Source of the DNA: Nematopogon swammerdamellus
Lineage: Eukaryota; Arthropoda; Insecta; Lepidoptera; Adelidae
DNA: 64,000 nucleotides
NCBI GenBank assembly: GCA_946902875.1
Contig: OX336340.1
Span: forward strand, 3,989,739-4,053,738
Reading direction: 5' to 3'
Made by a program: the position numbers and the translations under genes. Shown in pieces: positions 1 to 10,753 of this stretch. Numbering within the stretch: position 1 is the stretch's first letter; every line of letters starts with the position of its first letter. The notes under the pieces are model-generated. The model searched no databases and was not told the DNA's origin. It saw only the letters and a program-made list of their open reading frames with translations.

Positions 1-257
1 AATACAGACGAGAAAAATTGGCCCCGAAAGAAAAAAAGGCTGTGTGCATTTGTCCCCCACCATCGAGCCTTAAAAAGCGAGATTTAAGTCAGGCCCAAGG
101 TTTTAACTAAGGCGTCTTCGTATTTCATAACTTCCACTCAAAAGGAACGATATGTGACAGATGAACGCATACACTATCTGTCACACACACGCACACGACA
201 ATATCACTATCCCTAAGTGAGTGTTGAAATACTAAACACTTACAAAAATAATGCACA

Positions 258-300
258 TCAGCCGCGGTAGCTCAGTGGTGCGATCGGTCGACTGTCGTTC
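258..300 (+). repeat. SINE-A head fragment
   Basis: Short piece matching the tRNA-like A-box part of the SINE-A head (tagctcagtggtgcgatcgg), stopping before the 5S-like part. A 5' fragment only; nothing of the body follows. Confidence 0.6.
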
Positions 301-697
301 TTTATCAAGCACACATGTGCGCGGTCAAAACATTGATGGTAGGGTTTAACCATATTTATTCACCATATTGCGATAGTTTTAAAACCAAGAGCGATGTTAT
401 TTAATTTGACAGGTTGTACCAAAATGGCGCTCACAGCGTACGACAGAATCAACTTTACACGGTTGCTTGCCGTGTTTCTCAACGTCAAAGTTTTGGCGTT
501 ATAAACAGAATTGAGACGCTCTGTGCTTTATTTATATTTTGTAAAAGCTGATTTAAATTCAAAGTATGTTTATGGAGTTTTAGTCGGAGTTCGTCTTCTA
601 TTTATTAGACTTTTAAAATTCCTGTTTTTGCTGGTACAACGTGGAATTTTCCTATTTTCGTTTTCGTTCTGAAAGTGAGATTTCCCTGTAGCGAACT

Positions 698-860
698 TGT
701 TATGGTTCCGTATCCGTCGTACGTGACCCTATTACTAAGCCTACGCCGTCTGTCTGTCTGTCTTCCTGTTTGTCCGAGGGCTGTATCTCTTGAACCATAA
801 TAGGTAGCCAGGTAGTAGTCATAATAGATAGTTGAAATTTTCACAGAATATGTGTTATTA
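698..860 (-). repeat. Family E tail fragment
   Basis: Contains the motif ggttccgtatccgtcgta followed by a CTGT-rich run, the reverse complement of the segment at 59000-59112. I recognise this as a common lepidopteran interspersed repeat whose other end reads ccggccaagtgcgagtcgg. Truncated here. Confidence 0.6.
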
Positions 861-897
861 TAGCCGAAATAACAATAAACAAGAAAAAGTAAAAATT

Positions 898-1011
898 CAC
901 CTGTCAGGCCGGCATGGCATTTGTAGCCCCCGCATGCGACCGAATGTCCATGGGCGTCGCTAGACACCTCATGGGTGGCTCGGAGTCGGAGACGTGTCGC
1001 GCTTACTATGA
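898..1011 (+). pseudogene. LINE G ORF2 C-terminal/3' fragment
   Basis: Matches the end of the LINE G coding region seen more completely at 10074-10212 and 49430-49600: a stretch encoding HLSGRHG is followed by a diverged copy of the terminal block. It is 5' truncated and frameshifted, as is usual for dead LINE copies. No catalytic motif is present. Confidence 0.55.
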
Positions 1012-1075
1012 AAAAAAAATGAATATAATTTATAACTCGAGAACCATACAATACGGTTTTCACTGTTAAATTCTG

Positions 1076-1197
1076 TCATTTCATAAGATGGTTTTAGGCT
1101 AAAAACGCAGATATCGTATACGCTAAACGCCACGTCATCGGCGGCCTGAGCTGTGAGCAGAAATTCACCCGAAGCGAAGCCGCGAGAAATAGTCTAA
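1076..1197. repeat. Family F fragment
   Basis: Shares cggcggcctgagctgtgagc and the terminal gcgaagccgcg motif with the copies at 47036-47150 and 54985-55100 (reverse orientation). Non-coding interspersed repeat; class not known to me. Confidence 0.55.
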
Positions 1198-1650
1198 AAT
1201 AAAATGAAATAAGCTCCTTCAGAGCAACAAACAAAAGTTTTTTTCAGCATAATTTAATTTGTTTTACTCTGTTCGTTCAATAAACTATATAAGGTGTTTC
1301 GTTAGTCATGTCATTAACTTCGGGAGGGTTAAATACACACTCAAATAAACACTTTACCCAAAAAAAAAATTATATGATTATAGTATTACTTTTCGAGAAA
1401 TTTAACAAAACATGTTTGCTACCTAAACATTAACCTGTGTGTAACAGTAGGTAACTTGCATTGTACGGGGTCAATGACCGTACTATGTTCAAACGCAGAA
1501 CAGCTGTTTGTTGTAAGAAAGTCACAAGGTCACTATGATTGGTTTTTACACCTACTTATTTGATTTTATTTTTTTGTTAGGAGAAAAAATGCTCCTATAA
1601 ACATATGTTTTTTAACCCCCGACGAAAAAGAAGGAGGGGTGTTATAAGTT

Positions 1651-1654
<4 letters not shown>

Positions 1655-1690
<36 letters not shown>
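1655..1690. repeat. (GT)n microsatellite
   Basis: About 18 uninterrupted GT units inside the family D segment. Confidence 0.95.
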
Positions 1691-1691
<1 letters not shown>

Positions 1692-1890
1692 TGTCTGTGG
1701 CATCGTAGCTGCCAAACGGATGGATCGATTTGGACGCGGTTTTTTTTATTAGGAAGCTTGTTTAATCGGGATGGTTCTTAGCTATGTTTGTAATCAAGTA
1801 ATCAAATAATTAAGTGATAAAAAAAAATTTTATCTCAAAAAGTGGACCGATTTTCATGCGGTTTTTTTTAAAAAGCTTGAAATAAAAGTT

Positions 1891-2102
1891 AAATTACAAA
1901 TTTAAAAAACCCCCGACCCTTAAAAAGTCAAAAATAATTTCCGTTTACTTAATTAAAGGAGTCGGGGGACCGCTAAGTAAATAAAATATAAAACTCAGAG
2001 CTGCGCGGGAATTTACTTAGCGGTCTCCCGACTCCTTTAATTAAGTAAACGGAAATTATTTTTGACTTTTTAAGGGTCGGGGGTTTTTTAAATTTGTAAT
2101 TT
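1891..2102. repeat. 92-bp inverted repeat in family D
   Basis: Arms 1891-1982 and 2011-2102 are near-perfect reverse complements around a 28-bp loop. The arms contain the family D signature ggagtcgggggaccgctaag. The same hairpin design, diverged, occurs at 13358-13525. Confidence 0.9.
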
Positions 2103-2200
2103 TTTCTTACGTAAAGTGTTTATTTGAGTGTGTATGTAACCCTCCCGAAGTTAATGACATGACTAACGAAACACCTTATATAACCTATTTCTAACGCATG

Positions 2201-2467
2201 TACCGTACCGGTGTGGGGCCGGTAATTAAAAAGAATAGCCCATTGCATCTCTCCCCGTGCATGTCGTAAAAGGCGACTAAGGGATAAGGGCAAGATGCAG
2301 TGCTAAAGGGCGACAGGATCGCCACTTCTCACCTTGGCACTGTACTTCCACCGAATCATGCAACAGGTTGGTCTACGTGCCTTACCTTGCCGCTTGATAG
2401 TTATCTTGTCGTGGTTGTGGTGGTCGGTGTTGTGCTGTAATTTACAAGAGTCCTTGCAGCACAGCAG
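2201..2467 (+). repeat. Family C, 5' part
   Basis: Begins gtgtggggccggtaattaaa, then ctctccccgtgcatgtcgta and the long family C body. The element is cut by the SINE-A copy at 2468-2857 and resumes at 2861. Other copies: 31918, 43818, 46303 and 55727 (-). Short open frames across it are not conserved proteins. Confidence 0.75.
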
Positions 2468-2857
2468 TCAGCCTCGATAGCTCAGTGGTGCAGACAGTTG
2501 GCTGTCGCTATAGATTGTTAGGCAACGCTGGGCGCGGCCAGTTCTTGGATGGGTGACCGCTCGACCGTTGGAGGCTGACCGTGGTTCGGATTCCACGTAA
2601 AACAGCAGGTCCCTTCCCTTCTTACCTTACTAGGTGCTAGGGTTCAACCGGCCCGGGTTGGTACCACCGCACTGAATGAAACGTCGTTCGAAACGGCTAT
2701 GCAAATAGTTTGTGTTTTCCGTCCAGCTCAGTGTAGCCGGCACGACCGAAGCGAAGCACTGACATGGTACCTAGCTCACCCGGTGTTATGGGCTGACATC
2801 ATGGATGTTGTAGGAGATGTAGCCAACCGTGTCAGTTTCCATAAAAAACAAAAAAAC
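2468..2857 (+). mobile_element. SINE-A (full, tRNA/5S head)
   Basis: Head: tRNA-like A box (tagctcagtggtgcagacag), then a 5S rRNA-like internal region (gcaacgctgggcgcggccag, ttggatgggtgaccgc), then a tRNA-like B box (ggttcggattcc). Body: the shared domain with ggttggtaccaccg, then cagttcagtgtagccggcac, ending gtttccat and an A-run. These boxes are RNA polymerase III promoter parts. It is inserted within family C. Confidence 0.85.
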
Positions 2858-2860
2858 ATG

Positions 2861-2915
2861 ACCGATTACTCTGCTTACCCCGATTGTCGGGATATAGCGT
2901 GTGGTATATACGTAT
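2861..2915 (+). repeat. Family C, 3' part
   Basis: Continues exactly where the copy at 2201-2467 stopped (accgattactctgcttaccc, then the ccccgattgtcggg motif and a TATG-like end), showing one element split by a SINE. Confidence 0.75.
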
Positions 2916-3865
2916 ATTCGTACATACTCTACTTTTTCAAAGGCGCGAAAGCCTGCACACGCTTGCAATAAACAAGAGTTTCTCCGCCTTGCATTTAAAC
3001 TGCAGTATGTTACCAGCAATCTTATTTACAACGGCCTATCAAGACGCCTCGGGCGACGTCTAGGGGTAGGCAGGGCCGCGATAACACGTATACTAACCCC
3101 TATGTTTCAGAGGGTTGAATATTCTATGAGTTCTATCGGGACCGGTGAGGTAACGGTGAATGTTGATGCAAATTTTTACATTGGACTGTAAAATGTAGTT
3201 TCTGAGTTGTAAACTCCGGTTCTTATGGAAATAGAGCAACTTAATAAATAAAGGTATATAATAGGCGATACATATAAGCAAGTACGTGTGCAAATGCTAC
3301 GGGTCCAAGCAAGACAGCGACACGTCGTTTCTTTTTTCGGGTTGGAGCAGGATGCATCGCACGGAAATTTGTAGAGTAAGAAAAATTTGGTTTTGATTAT
3401 TTTCTTTTGCAAAACTACGAATTGAAACAAAAACGTAAAAGGCATAGGTATGTATAGGTATATCGATATGAACGATTAAAATATTTTTTTCCAAAAACTT
3501 AGGTCGCGTTACGTCCAATTAGTTTTTTTTATAAATAAATTCAGAGGGATTTTTCATAATTTTGTGTTTTCAAAAAGCTACCGATCTGCTCTGATTTTTT
3601 TAAAGTTTTATGTACTTATATTAAAACTGAATATTTAACTTGAGTAATATTACTTGTTAGGAAGATCAGAATTTTACCTTATCTGTAGTTTTAACAGGAC
3701 CTATGCAATGTGATCTGCTGTGCACACAGTCAGTACCTGCGTTGATGTGTAATTTTAAACAAAAGCCAGCTCACTGGAAAACCACTTCACGAAGTATAAA
3801 CGAAGTAAATTCCCCATAAATATTCCAGCGAAAATCTGTTCAACATTTCGGCGCAGACTTAGGGC

Positions 3866-4555
3866 GCGGCTACACGACCGACTGTATAGCCAACTAAACA
3901 GTTTAGTTGAGTTGGACATGACGGCAGATTTCTCTCCGACCCAACTGTTTAGTCGTCGAGGTGATCGACGACTAAACACGGATGATCGTGCAGTCGTTCC
4001 CTCTGCATATTGTTTTTTTTTTTTTTATGGAAACTGACACGGTTGGCTACATCACCTACAACATCCGTGATGTCAGCCCATAACACCGGGTGAACTTGGT
4101 GCCACGTCAGTGCTTCCCTTCGGTCGTGCCGGCTACACTGAACTGGACGGAAAACACAAACTATTTACATAGCCGTTTCGACCGACCTCTCATTCAGTGC
4201 GGTGGTACCAACCCGGGCGGGATAAACCCTACCACCTAGTAATATAAGAAGGGAGTCATATCCCTTAGTCGCCTTTTACGACATACACGGGGAGAGATGC
4301 AGTGGGGCTATTCTTTTAAAGTACCGGCCCCACGCGGTACAATATTGTTTATAATTAATTGATCATTCACTTGTCACAATTTATTCTATTAGAGCAGGGT
4401 AGGTTGGACCTCAACGTTATAGTCGGCGGCCGATTAAAAAATTGGCCGCTTTAGGCGTTGTACAATTTTTTTAGTTGTCCCAACTTTTTCGTTGAGTCCT
4501 GGAGAATCGGCGCAAGCTAAAAAGTTGAGTTGGCGCCGCCGTGTGCGGCCCTTCT
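3866..4555. mobile_element. Possible MITE hosting a SINE
   Basis: Left end gggcgcggctacacgac and right end gccgccgtgtgcggccct are imperfect inverted repeats; inside are inverted copies of gtttagttgag-like motifs. The element is interrupted by the SINE-A copy at 4013-4341. A related half copy seems to lie at 52470-52516. The ends are diverged, so this is tentative. Confidence 0.35.
4013..4341 (-). mobile_element. SINE-A, leader type
   Basis: Reads on the minus strand: leader gtggggccggtactttaaaa, then directly the SINE-A body without the tRNA/5S head, ending in an A-run (T-run at 4013-4026). Close to copies at 30164, 27027, 24720 and 51481. Confidence 0.85.
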
Positions 4556-4572
4556 AATTTTACATATACATA

Positions 4573-5026
4573 CAGGATGTTTCAGGATAGGGATTCCTAA
4601 CCCCAGGGTTCGGGAGGGGTTCATACTTGAAGACGAAAAGCTCTGGAACGTTTTCCCAGATTAGGTAATTGAATAGTACTTTTTGGTGAAAATCGCTTCA
4701 TCGTGATTTGGTAGACGGTGAACATCCGCATTTATGAAATAAAAATAAAATTATTAACTTACATGATGCACAAGTAGAATTAACTGCATGTAGGTAAATT
4801 CTAAACACTTAAATTTTTAACAGGAAAAGGTGACTGGACTAGGTCATTGCACTCCCTAGACCTAGACAGCCAAATCTCCCCAATATCACTGTCCATCGAG
4901 TTTTTTACAATTTTCAATTTTTGTATGAAAAAAAAACGGAACTTCGATTTGAGTGGTAAGGATTTTTTTCTTCTAATAATGAGTACTTTCTATTCCTAAA
5001 GTTCTCAAGCCTATCCTGAAACACAC
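4573..5026. mobile_element. MITE-like element
   Basis: Terminal inverted repeats of about 15 bp, tgtttcaggatagg at the left and its complement cctatcctgaaaca at 5010-5023. The interior is AT-rich and non-coding. Found once in the window, so copy number cannot support it. Confidence 0.5.
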
Positions 5027-5106
5027 TACTTATATCCATCGCAAGCTTAGTTCAACACCTTCCAAAAGAATAATTGGAGTTTTTTTTTTATTTTATGTTG
5101 AAGAAA

Positions 5107-5151
5107 CACAAAATAAAAACTGAAACAACCACTTTCAGTTTTTATTTTGTG
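5107..5151. repeat. 19-bp stem hairpin
   Basis: cacaaaataaaaactgaaa (5107-5125) and its perfect complement (5133-5151) around a 7-bp loop. Function unknown. Confidence 0.85.
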
Positions 5152-5924
5152 AAAATCAATGTTTGTGTGTAACTGACTACGGATTTTAAAATTTATTGGA
5201 AGTGTTGTTATTACGACTCAATAATTCACTTGAATAAGAATGGGTCGTCTGCTCGAGCCCTTAGTCTTACAAATCTTACTTTGTATATCATAAAGTAATG
5301 TTACGTGTTACAATAAGCACGGAATGTTTACATTAATGTTCTGAATAAGTACGGTAGACGGTAAAGCAAGGCGCGGCGGGCGGCCCCGCTACCTACATCG
5401 GGCTGCGAAATATTAGTTTTCGTTACAATCAGTCCCGGATTACACATTTTTTTTATTTTACTTATTTTATTTATTATGGAAAAACAAACAGACATGTAAA
5501 TAAAATAAAAAAACAATAGCAAACATAATAACAAAGAATAAATGCATGTCCAGCAGCGTTTTTCACAAAGAAAATTACAGAGGGACGGTAAAATTTTACT
5601 TATTTAAAAACTAGTAATAACTACTAATTTTAAACCTACCTAAAGAAAAGAAATGATGAGAGAAAAAGGCCTTATTATACCTAGTAGGTACAAATTTGTT
5701 TTATTATAGTAGGTACAATGATCAGTGGGCGGTAATATCGGAAGAAAAGCTGATATTGAAATTGAAGTTATGACAGCTATGACGTCATGCCTAAACCTTC
5801 TCTTGGTAGTATTCAGTATGTCAAGGGACCCTAGTGATTGGTATATAGGCAATGTAGCCAACTGCTTACGGGCCCAGCCCCGCCTTGGGGGCCCGTGGTG
5901 TTTTATCAACAGTTTTTTTTAAAC
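5152..5924. other. No recognised content
   Basis: AT-rich sequence with short open frames on both strands; none shows a family signature or convincing splice sites. Confidence 0.5.
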
Positions 5925-5966
5925 CTCTGTGCGCGAGTCCGACTCGCACTTGGCCGATTTTTTTTC
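5925..5966 (-). repeat. Family E head fragment
   Basis: gcgcgagtccgactcgcact then tggcc, the reverse of the family E head seen at 44790 and 55107. Only the first 40 bp are present. Confidence 0.7.
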
Positions 5967-6641
5967 TATCGAGCGAAGTTAAGTAAATCATGTTTTCAGA
6001 AAGCTATCGATTTGCCCTGGTAGTTGAAATTTTACATTATATTGAAACAGAATATGTCACGTGAGTTATTGATGGTACATCTCACAGAAAGAGCGGAATT
6101 TAATTTTACATTGTACGCAGCCTTAAGGGACATCAACTTTGTTTACAATTCCATAGTATCGTTTCGTTCCCCCCGGCCATCGTTGGGCAAGCGCGGGGCC
6201 GCCGCCATAAGGCAATGGAATGTTTAGTGTTTGCAGTTTCCGCCCTGTCAAAATGTTTTCAACTGAAGTGAGAGCCATCCGTCTGCTATACCCCGCGAGC
6301 GATCGTACAATAAAACTACATTATTTTGTTCGAATACTGCAATTTATTATATTCTATGTACACTACATTGTATGTACTTGTGTACGTAATTCTTATGTTT
6401 CTTGCTAAAATTCTTAATGTGGGCATGTTGGTTGTTGTTGGTAATATTATATTAATTTAAAGTAAAAATGAATGTTTATCATCATCACATCAGAATGTAA
6501 GACAGATTGCAGAAAAAATGTCAGCCAAAGTTGTACCTAGGTAAAATCAATAAAACATTGAATAATTTTTTTTTATTATTCTAGTTTAGTTTCTCTTAGT
6601 TTTATTTTCATAACAAAAATTTATGTATATATTTTGTAAAC

Positions 6642-6860
6642 TTTTTTTTATTGAAGCCGTGACATTTGGCGCCGAGCCCATGGAAATTCGGTCTTATGCT
6701 GGGATTGCGAATGCCATGCTGGCATGACAGGTGCCTATTCACGCCCATCTTGAAGGACCAGTAACTAACTGCACATGGGGAGAAATATATGGGCAGGGAC
6801 AGTGTTCCAGAGTTTACCGGTTCTGTAAAGAAAAGTTCTGCTGAATCGGTTGGTAAAGGT
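6642..6860 (-). pseudogene. LINE G 3' fragment
   Basis: On the minus strand the frame encodes GVNRHLSCQHGIRNP and related residues, the C-terminal block of LINE G ORF2, followed by a short 3' tail ending in an A-run (T-run 6642-6649). 5' truncated, with frame changes. Confidence 0.6.
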
Positions 6861-6892
6861 TTTTTTTCATTTAAATACTGAAACTGCATAAA

Positions 6893-7040
6893 CAGACAGA
6901 AAATGCTTTATTGCTCCAGTATACACTAAACAGTAACAAGTACATTAGAAAATTTACATAAGGTGCAATGGCGGACTTATCCCTTAAAGAGATCTCTTAC
7001 AGGCACGCTTTAGATGTTTGCAAACACTTTTATAAAATTT
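6893..7040 (-). repeat. Family I (LINE 3' UTR-like)
   Basis: Contains gcggacttatcccttaaaga and, on the minus strand, an AATAAAG signal near its end. Copies at 16130, 23272 (+) and 48083. I recognise this as a 3' UTR type common on insect LINEs, but no coding part is attached. Confidence 0.6.
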
Positions 7041-7423
7041 GGACATCTTGTCAATTCTTCATTGTAGATACGAGTATAAAATAGAGTTTATTGTGTGATG
7101 TAAGTTTCCAGAGCATAGCTCGTGGGCACCGCACCGTCTGCTTACGACAGGAGCCAAGGGAAATAAATGCGGAAATTCGAAGAAACTCTTTGGGATTTCG
7201 AAGCGCTTCGGTAAATATTGTGTAAGCGCGCTCGGTTTTAAGAATGCTTTATTGTTGAATTTTTGGTTTGCTTTAAGAAGTAGATGAAGAATGTTTTTAA
7301 GAATTGAGATCTGTGTCAAGATGTGTACATGCGTTCTGAAAACTGGCTGAGCTTTGAGTGATTTTTGATGACTATTTAGATCGTAATGTACCATTGGAAA
7401 CATGAGTGAAATGTATGTTATCT

Positions 7424-7806
7424 ATCAGCCTCGATAGCTCAGTGGTGCAGACAGTCGACTGTCGCTATTGATTGTTAAGCAACGCTGGGCCGGTCAGTAC
7501 TTGGATGGGTGACCGCTCGACTGTTGGAGGCTGACCGTGGTTCGGATTCCACATAAAACTGTAGGTCCCTTCCCTTCTTACCTTACTAGGTGGTAGGGTT
7601 CGACCCGCCCGGGTTGGTACCACCGCACTGAATGAAACGTCGTTCGAAACGGCTATGTAAATAGTTTGTGTTTTACGTCCAGTTCAGTGTAGCCGGCACG
7701 CCCGAAGGGAAGCACTGACATGTCGCCTAGTTCACCCGGTGTTATGGGCTGAAATCACTGATGTTGTAGGTGATGTAGCCAATCGTGTCAGTTTCCATAA
7801 AAAAAT
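7424..7806 (+). mobile_element. SINE-A (full, tRNA/5S head)
   Basis: Complete copy from A box (7434) through the 5S-like region (gttaagcaacgctgggccgg, ttggatgggtgaccgc) and B-box-like ggttcggattcc to the A-run. Among the best-preserved heads together with 40474. Confidence 0.88.
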
Positions 7807-8025
7807 GTGAGATTAGAATCGAAAACAGACACAGAAAGTGTCTTGAAACCGATACAAGAGGAAACAGAGCACGAAAGACACAGCGGTGGGTTGAGGCCTG
7901 AGGGCGAGCAGATCAAGTGTCCGAGCTGGTAATCAATACGTTGTTGGTATCAGAGAAATCTCAGTCGCTCACGTGGACCCGTTGCGGTCGATGATTCAGA
8001 CATCATTTCCTTTGACGCGGGAAAC

Positions 8026-8203
8026 CGCACTGAATGAAACATCGATTGAAACGGTTATGTAAAATAAATCGTGTAAATGTTTTCCGTCCAGTTTAGCCGG
8101 CACGACCGATTGACATGACATGGTACCTAGTTCACCAAGGTGTTGTGGGCTGGCATCATAGTAGGTGATGTAGCCAACCGTGTCAGTTTCCATAAAAAGA
8201 AAG
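8026..8203 (+). mobile_element. SINE-A 3' fragment
   Basis: Starts inside the body (accgcactgaatgaaaca) and ends gtttccataaaaag. 5' truncated and diverged. Confidence 0.75.
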
Positions 8204-8308
8204 TTATTGCGAAAGGCAGTAGAGAGATATCAACGAGATCCAACCGAAGACCAAAGAGAAGCACCGAAATGCCACCTTCTTGTGACATACAGGTTGACGT
8301 CGCGGATG

Positions 8309-8488
8309 TACCTTCTTACCTTACTAGGTGGTAGGGTTCAACCCGCCCGGCTTGATACCACTGCACTGAATGAAACGTCTGTCGAAACGGCTATGTAAAT
8401 AATTTGTGTTTTCCGTCCAGTTCAGTTTAGCCGGCACGACCGAAGGGAAGCACTGACATGGCATCTAGTTCACCCGGTGTTATGGGCT
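8309..8488 (+). mobile_element. SINE-A, part 1 of split copy
   Basis: Body from ccttcttaccttactaggtg to gttatgggct, where it is interrupted by an opposite-strand SINE-A. It resumes at 8736. Confidence 0.8.
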
Positions 8489-8735
8489 TTTTTTATGGAA
8501 ACTGACACGGTTGGCTACATTACCTACAACATCCGTGATGTCAGCCCATAACACCGGGTGAACTAGGTGCCATGTCAGTGCTTCCCCCTTTGATCGTGCC
8601 GGCTACACTGAACTGGTCGGAAAACACAAACTATTTACATAGCCGTTTCGACCGACCTTCCATTCAGTGCGGTGGTACCAACCCGGGCGGGTTAAACCCT
8701 ACCACCTAGTAATATAAGAAGGGAGTCATATCCCT
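8489..8735 (-). mobile_element. SINE-A inserted in SINE-A
   Basis: Minus-strand copy with A-run at 8489-8494 and body through ctagtaatataagaaggg, ending within the leader (tccct). Lies inside the plus-strand copy 8309-8797. Confidence 0.85.
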
Positions 8736-8797
8736 GTTATCACGGATGTTGTACCTAGGTGATGTAGACAACCGTGACAGATTGTATAAAAACATTT
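8736..8797 (+). mobile_element. SINE-A, part 2 of split copy
   Basis: Resumes with cacggatgttgtacctaggt and gatgtag, the SINE-A 3' end. The first five bases, gttat, repeat 8479-8483, a possible short target duplication. Confidence 0.7.
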
Positions 8798-8823
8798 AAA
8801 CCACATTTGTCAAACTGTTAAAA

Positions 8824-8946
8824 TTATTGTATTGTATTGTATATATTTATTGCACTCAAATAGAATATGTGCAAAAGGTAACACTTAATGCCTCTAGGCA
8901 TTTTCTAACAGGATACCTTTGGGGTATGATAACTGCTAGGTGAGTG
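8824..8946 (-). repeat. Family M (LINE 3' UTR-like)
   Basis: Shares cttaatgc and ctaggcatt and the cctttggg block with 31284-31425. On the minus strand it ends in a CAATAAATA-like signal. Probably a LINE tail. Confidence 0.45.
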
Positions 8947-9210
8947 GCGGAAAGAGAAGTTTTAATATATGTCAGATGTACGGGAATACAAAAGATAGAT
9001 AAACTTAAATATGAATAGTTAAATACCGTGTGTTAAAAAGTGTGTAAAGTCAATGACTGCAACGATGAAGGAATGTAAAAGATACTCCATTAAACGGAAG
9101 TAGAGAATACATGCGTGGTTCTCAAATTAAACCTATTTGCATAAGAACAATTTTTAAATGTCATCAACGAAATTGGCGAAAATCTCATTAGTAAGCGTAA
9201 GCAAGTTGAG

Positions 9211-9598
9211 CCGCTGCTTGCCGAGTGGTCTGGGCGTCGGTTTCTCTTCCAAGCGGTCCGAGGTTCGAATCCGGTCGGCGTGTACCAATAAATTTTTATC
9301 TGATGGAAAAATGTAGGTACATCTGCTGCTTCACCGTTGGGAATCGGTGTAAAACTGTAGGCCCCTTCTTCCCTTGCCCCTTACTAAGTGGTAGCCTCAA
9401 ATTGTATCCGACTGGGCTGCTAACGTATGTAAGATGTATGCCTCGTCTGTGTTCTCCTCTAGTCCAGTATAGCCAGCAATCCAAACGGGAAGTTTCCGGT
9501 ATGACACTGACCTTCTTTGAGGTGATATTGGGTGGTCGGAGCATGCGCTTTGTCCCGTCTAACTCAGCTACACGTATACAGGAATCCACAAAAGATTA
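9211..9598 (+). mobile_element. SINE-B (full)
   Basis: tRNA-derived head with A box (gccgagtggtctgggcg) and B box (aggttcgaatcc), spacer, then the body homologous to SINE-A (aactgtaggccccttcttcc ... tctagtccagtatagccagc). No clear A-run; the 3' end is decayed. An open frame of 124 codons crosses it but is not conserved between copies. Confidence 0.85.
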
Positions 9599-10024
9599 AG
9601 CTAAACCTTTCGGCTGTCGCCAAACACTTCAGTAGCCATCTCCAACCAGTTCTTAGAACGATTAGCATTCGCAATGCAAGGTCGGCAGGTGTTGAAATTT
9701 GTTATTTTTTTTCGGCGTACTTAGCGCCGACATAGCTGGGATCTCAAAGTGTCACGAAATTAGCATATGAATGATTGATTTCAATAGGTCTAGAAATGTC
9801 AAACGATGATTTATTCCGAATGCTTCGTTCGGAGATTTCATCTGACTCTCTCGCAAAGATAAGACGTGTCACAATACGGATGAATTTGCGTGCGTTCTGA
9901 GTTGTGAGATCTGGGGAGCGTGTCCGTTTTAATTGTCAGTATACTCAGAAGCAAACTGTGGGAGGTAGCGTGGACTTTTGACATTGATACTGCGCGTGTA
10001 CCTACAGGTTAAAAGAAGAATTTA

Positions 10025-10050
10025 AAAAGCCCAGTAGTCGGGGTAAGCAG
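10025..10050 (-). repeat. Family C fragment
   Basis: gtcggggtaagcagagtaat is the reverse of the family C 3' region; it is joined directly to the LINE G fragment that follows. Confidence 0.55.
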
Positions 10051-10073
10051 AGTAATCGGTGTTTTGCTGCAAG

Positions 10074-10212
10074 CTGGTAAACTCTGGAACCCTCTCCCTG
10101 TCCGCATATTTCCCCCCAAGTATAGTCTCGGCTCCTTCAAGAGAGGCGTGAATAGGCACCTGTCAGGCCGGCATGGCATGGCATTCGCCACCTCCGCGTA
10201 CGACCGAATGAT
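10074..10212 (+). pseudogene. LINE G ORF2 C-terminus
   Basis: One open frame encodes KLWNPLPVRIFPPKYSLGSF and then KRGVNRHLSGRHGMAFA. The pattern LWN-LP--FPP-Y-LG-FKR-VNRHL is the usual end of ORF2 proteins of jockey/CR1-like non-LTR retrotransposons. Frame intact over 46 codons, but the endonuclease and reverse transcriptase domains are missing. Confidence 0.75.
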
Positions 10213-10261
10213 CGTGTCCTATAATTATTTAAAAAGGTTATAAAAATACATACCGATCTAT

Positions 10262-10753
10262 TTGAGAACTTATTTCAATGTTAATTTTCTTAGCATTTTC
10301 AACTATCTTGGTTCTTTGGCATATTTCCCCATTACAGATTCTATCGACAATTCTATAAACGATATGTCACTTACGGGAATTGAAGCGATATTCATTCGTA
10401 AACTATCTCTAATCTACTTCGAATCTACCTACGTACATCATTTATTTCGATTGGTGGCTTTAATTTCATCGAGAATTTCATATTTGTTTTGTGAACGTGT
10501 TTTGTTTATTTTTGACACAGAAATAAATCAATTTGCCAGTTCCGGTATCAAGGTAAACGACCTGGATATTGCTAAAAACATGTTCTTTATAATAATGACA
10601 GTTATTAATAACGGCGGCGGCGGCGTCCACTTTTCAAGAAAGCATTTGGCTTGGGGGCGAACCGCTCTCCCAGAACGCGAGCAACATTGGGGGGTATGGG
10701 GCGAGGGGGTAGAGGAACTGAGGGGAGGGGAAGTATGTCGACTTCTTGGCTAG
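10262..10753 (+). other. Unrecognised 163-codon open frame
   Basis: Open for 164 codons from a non-ATG start in AT-rich DNA. The first 115 codons are hydrophobic with Phe/Ile/Leu clusters; the last part crosses a G-rich tract and is low complexity. The minus strand also has open blocks here. No family signature, so chance or an old coding relic cannot be separated. Confidence 0.2.

Larger units (their letters stand above)
1286..2182. mobile_element. Non-autonomous TIR element (897 bp)
   Basis: Ends are inverted repeats of about 72 bp (1286-1357 and 2111-2182) starting tatataaggtgtttcgttag, nearly identical to each other. The interior has no transposase; it holds a family D segment (from about 1614), a GT microsatellite and an inner 92-bp-arm palindrome. 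The ends are flanked by TA-rich sequence, so a TA target duplication is possible. Superfamily unassigned. Confidence 0.7.

Noticed and set aside
1286..2182. Bacterial-style terminators or operators at the hairpins
   Set aside because: The region is eukaryotic repeat DNA; the hairpins are parts of transposable elements.
2500..2560. Functional 5S rRNA gene
   Set aside because: Only the internal control-like part is present, embedded in a dispersed SINE, without the 5S ends.
9225..9599. 124-codon frame as a gene
   Set aside because: It lies wholly within SINE-B, and other copies do not keep the frame.
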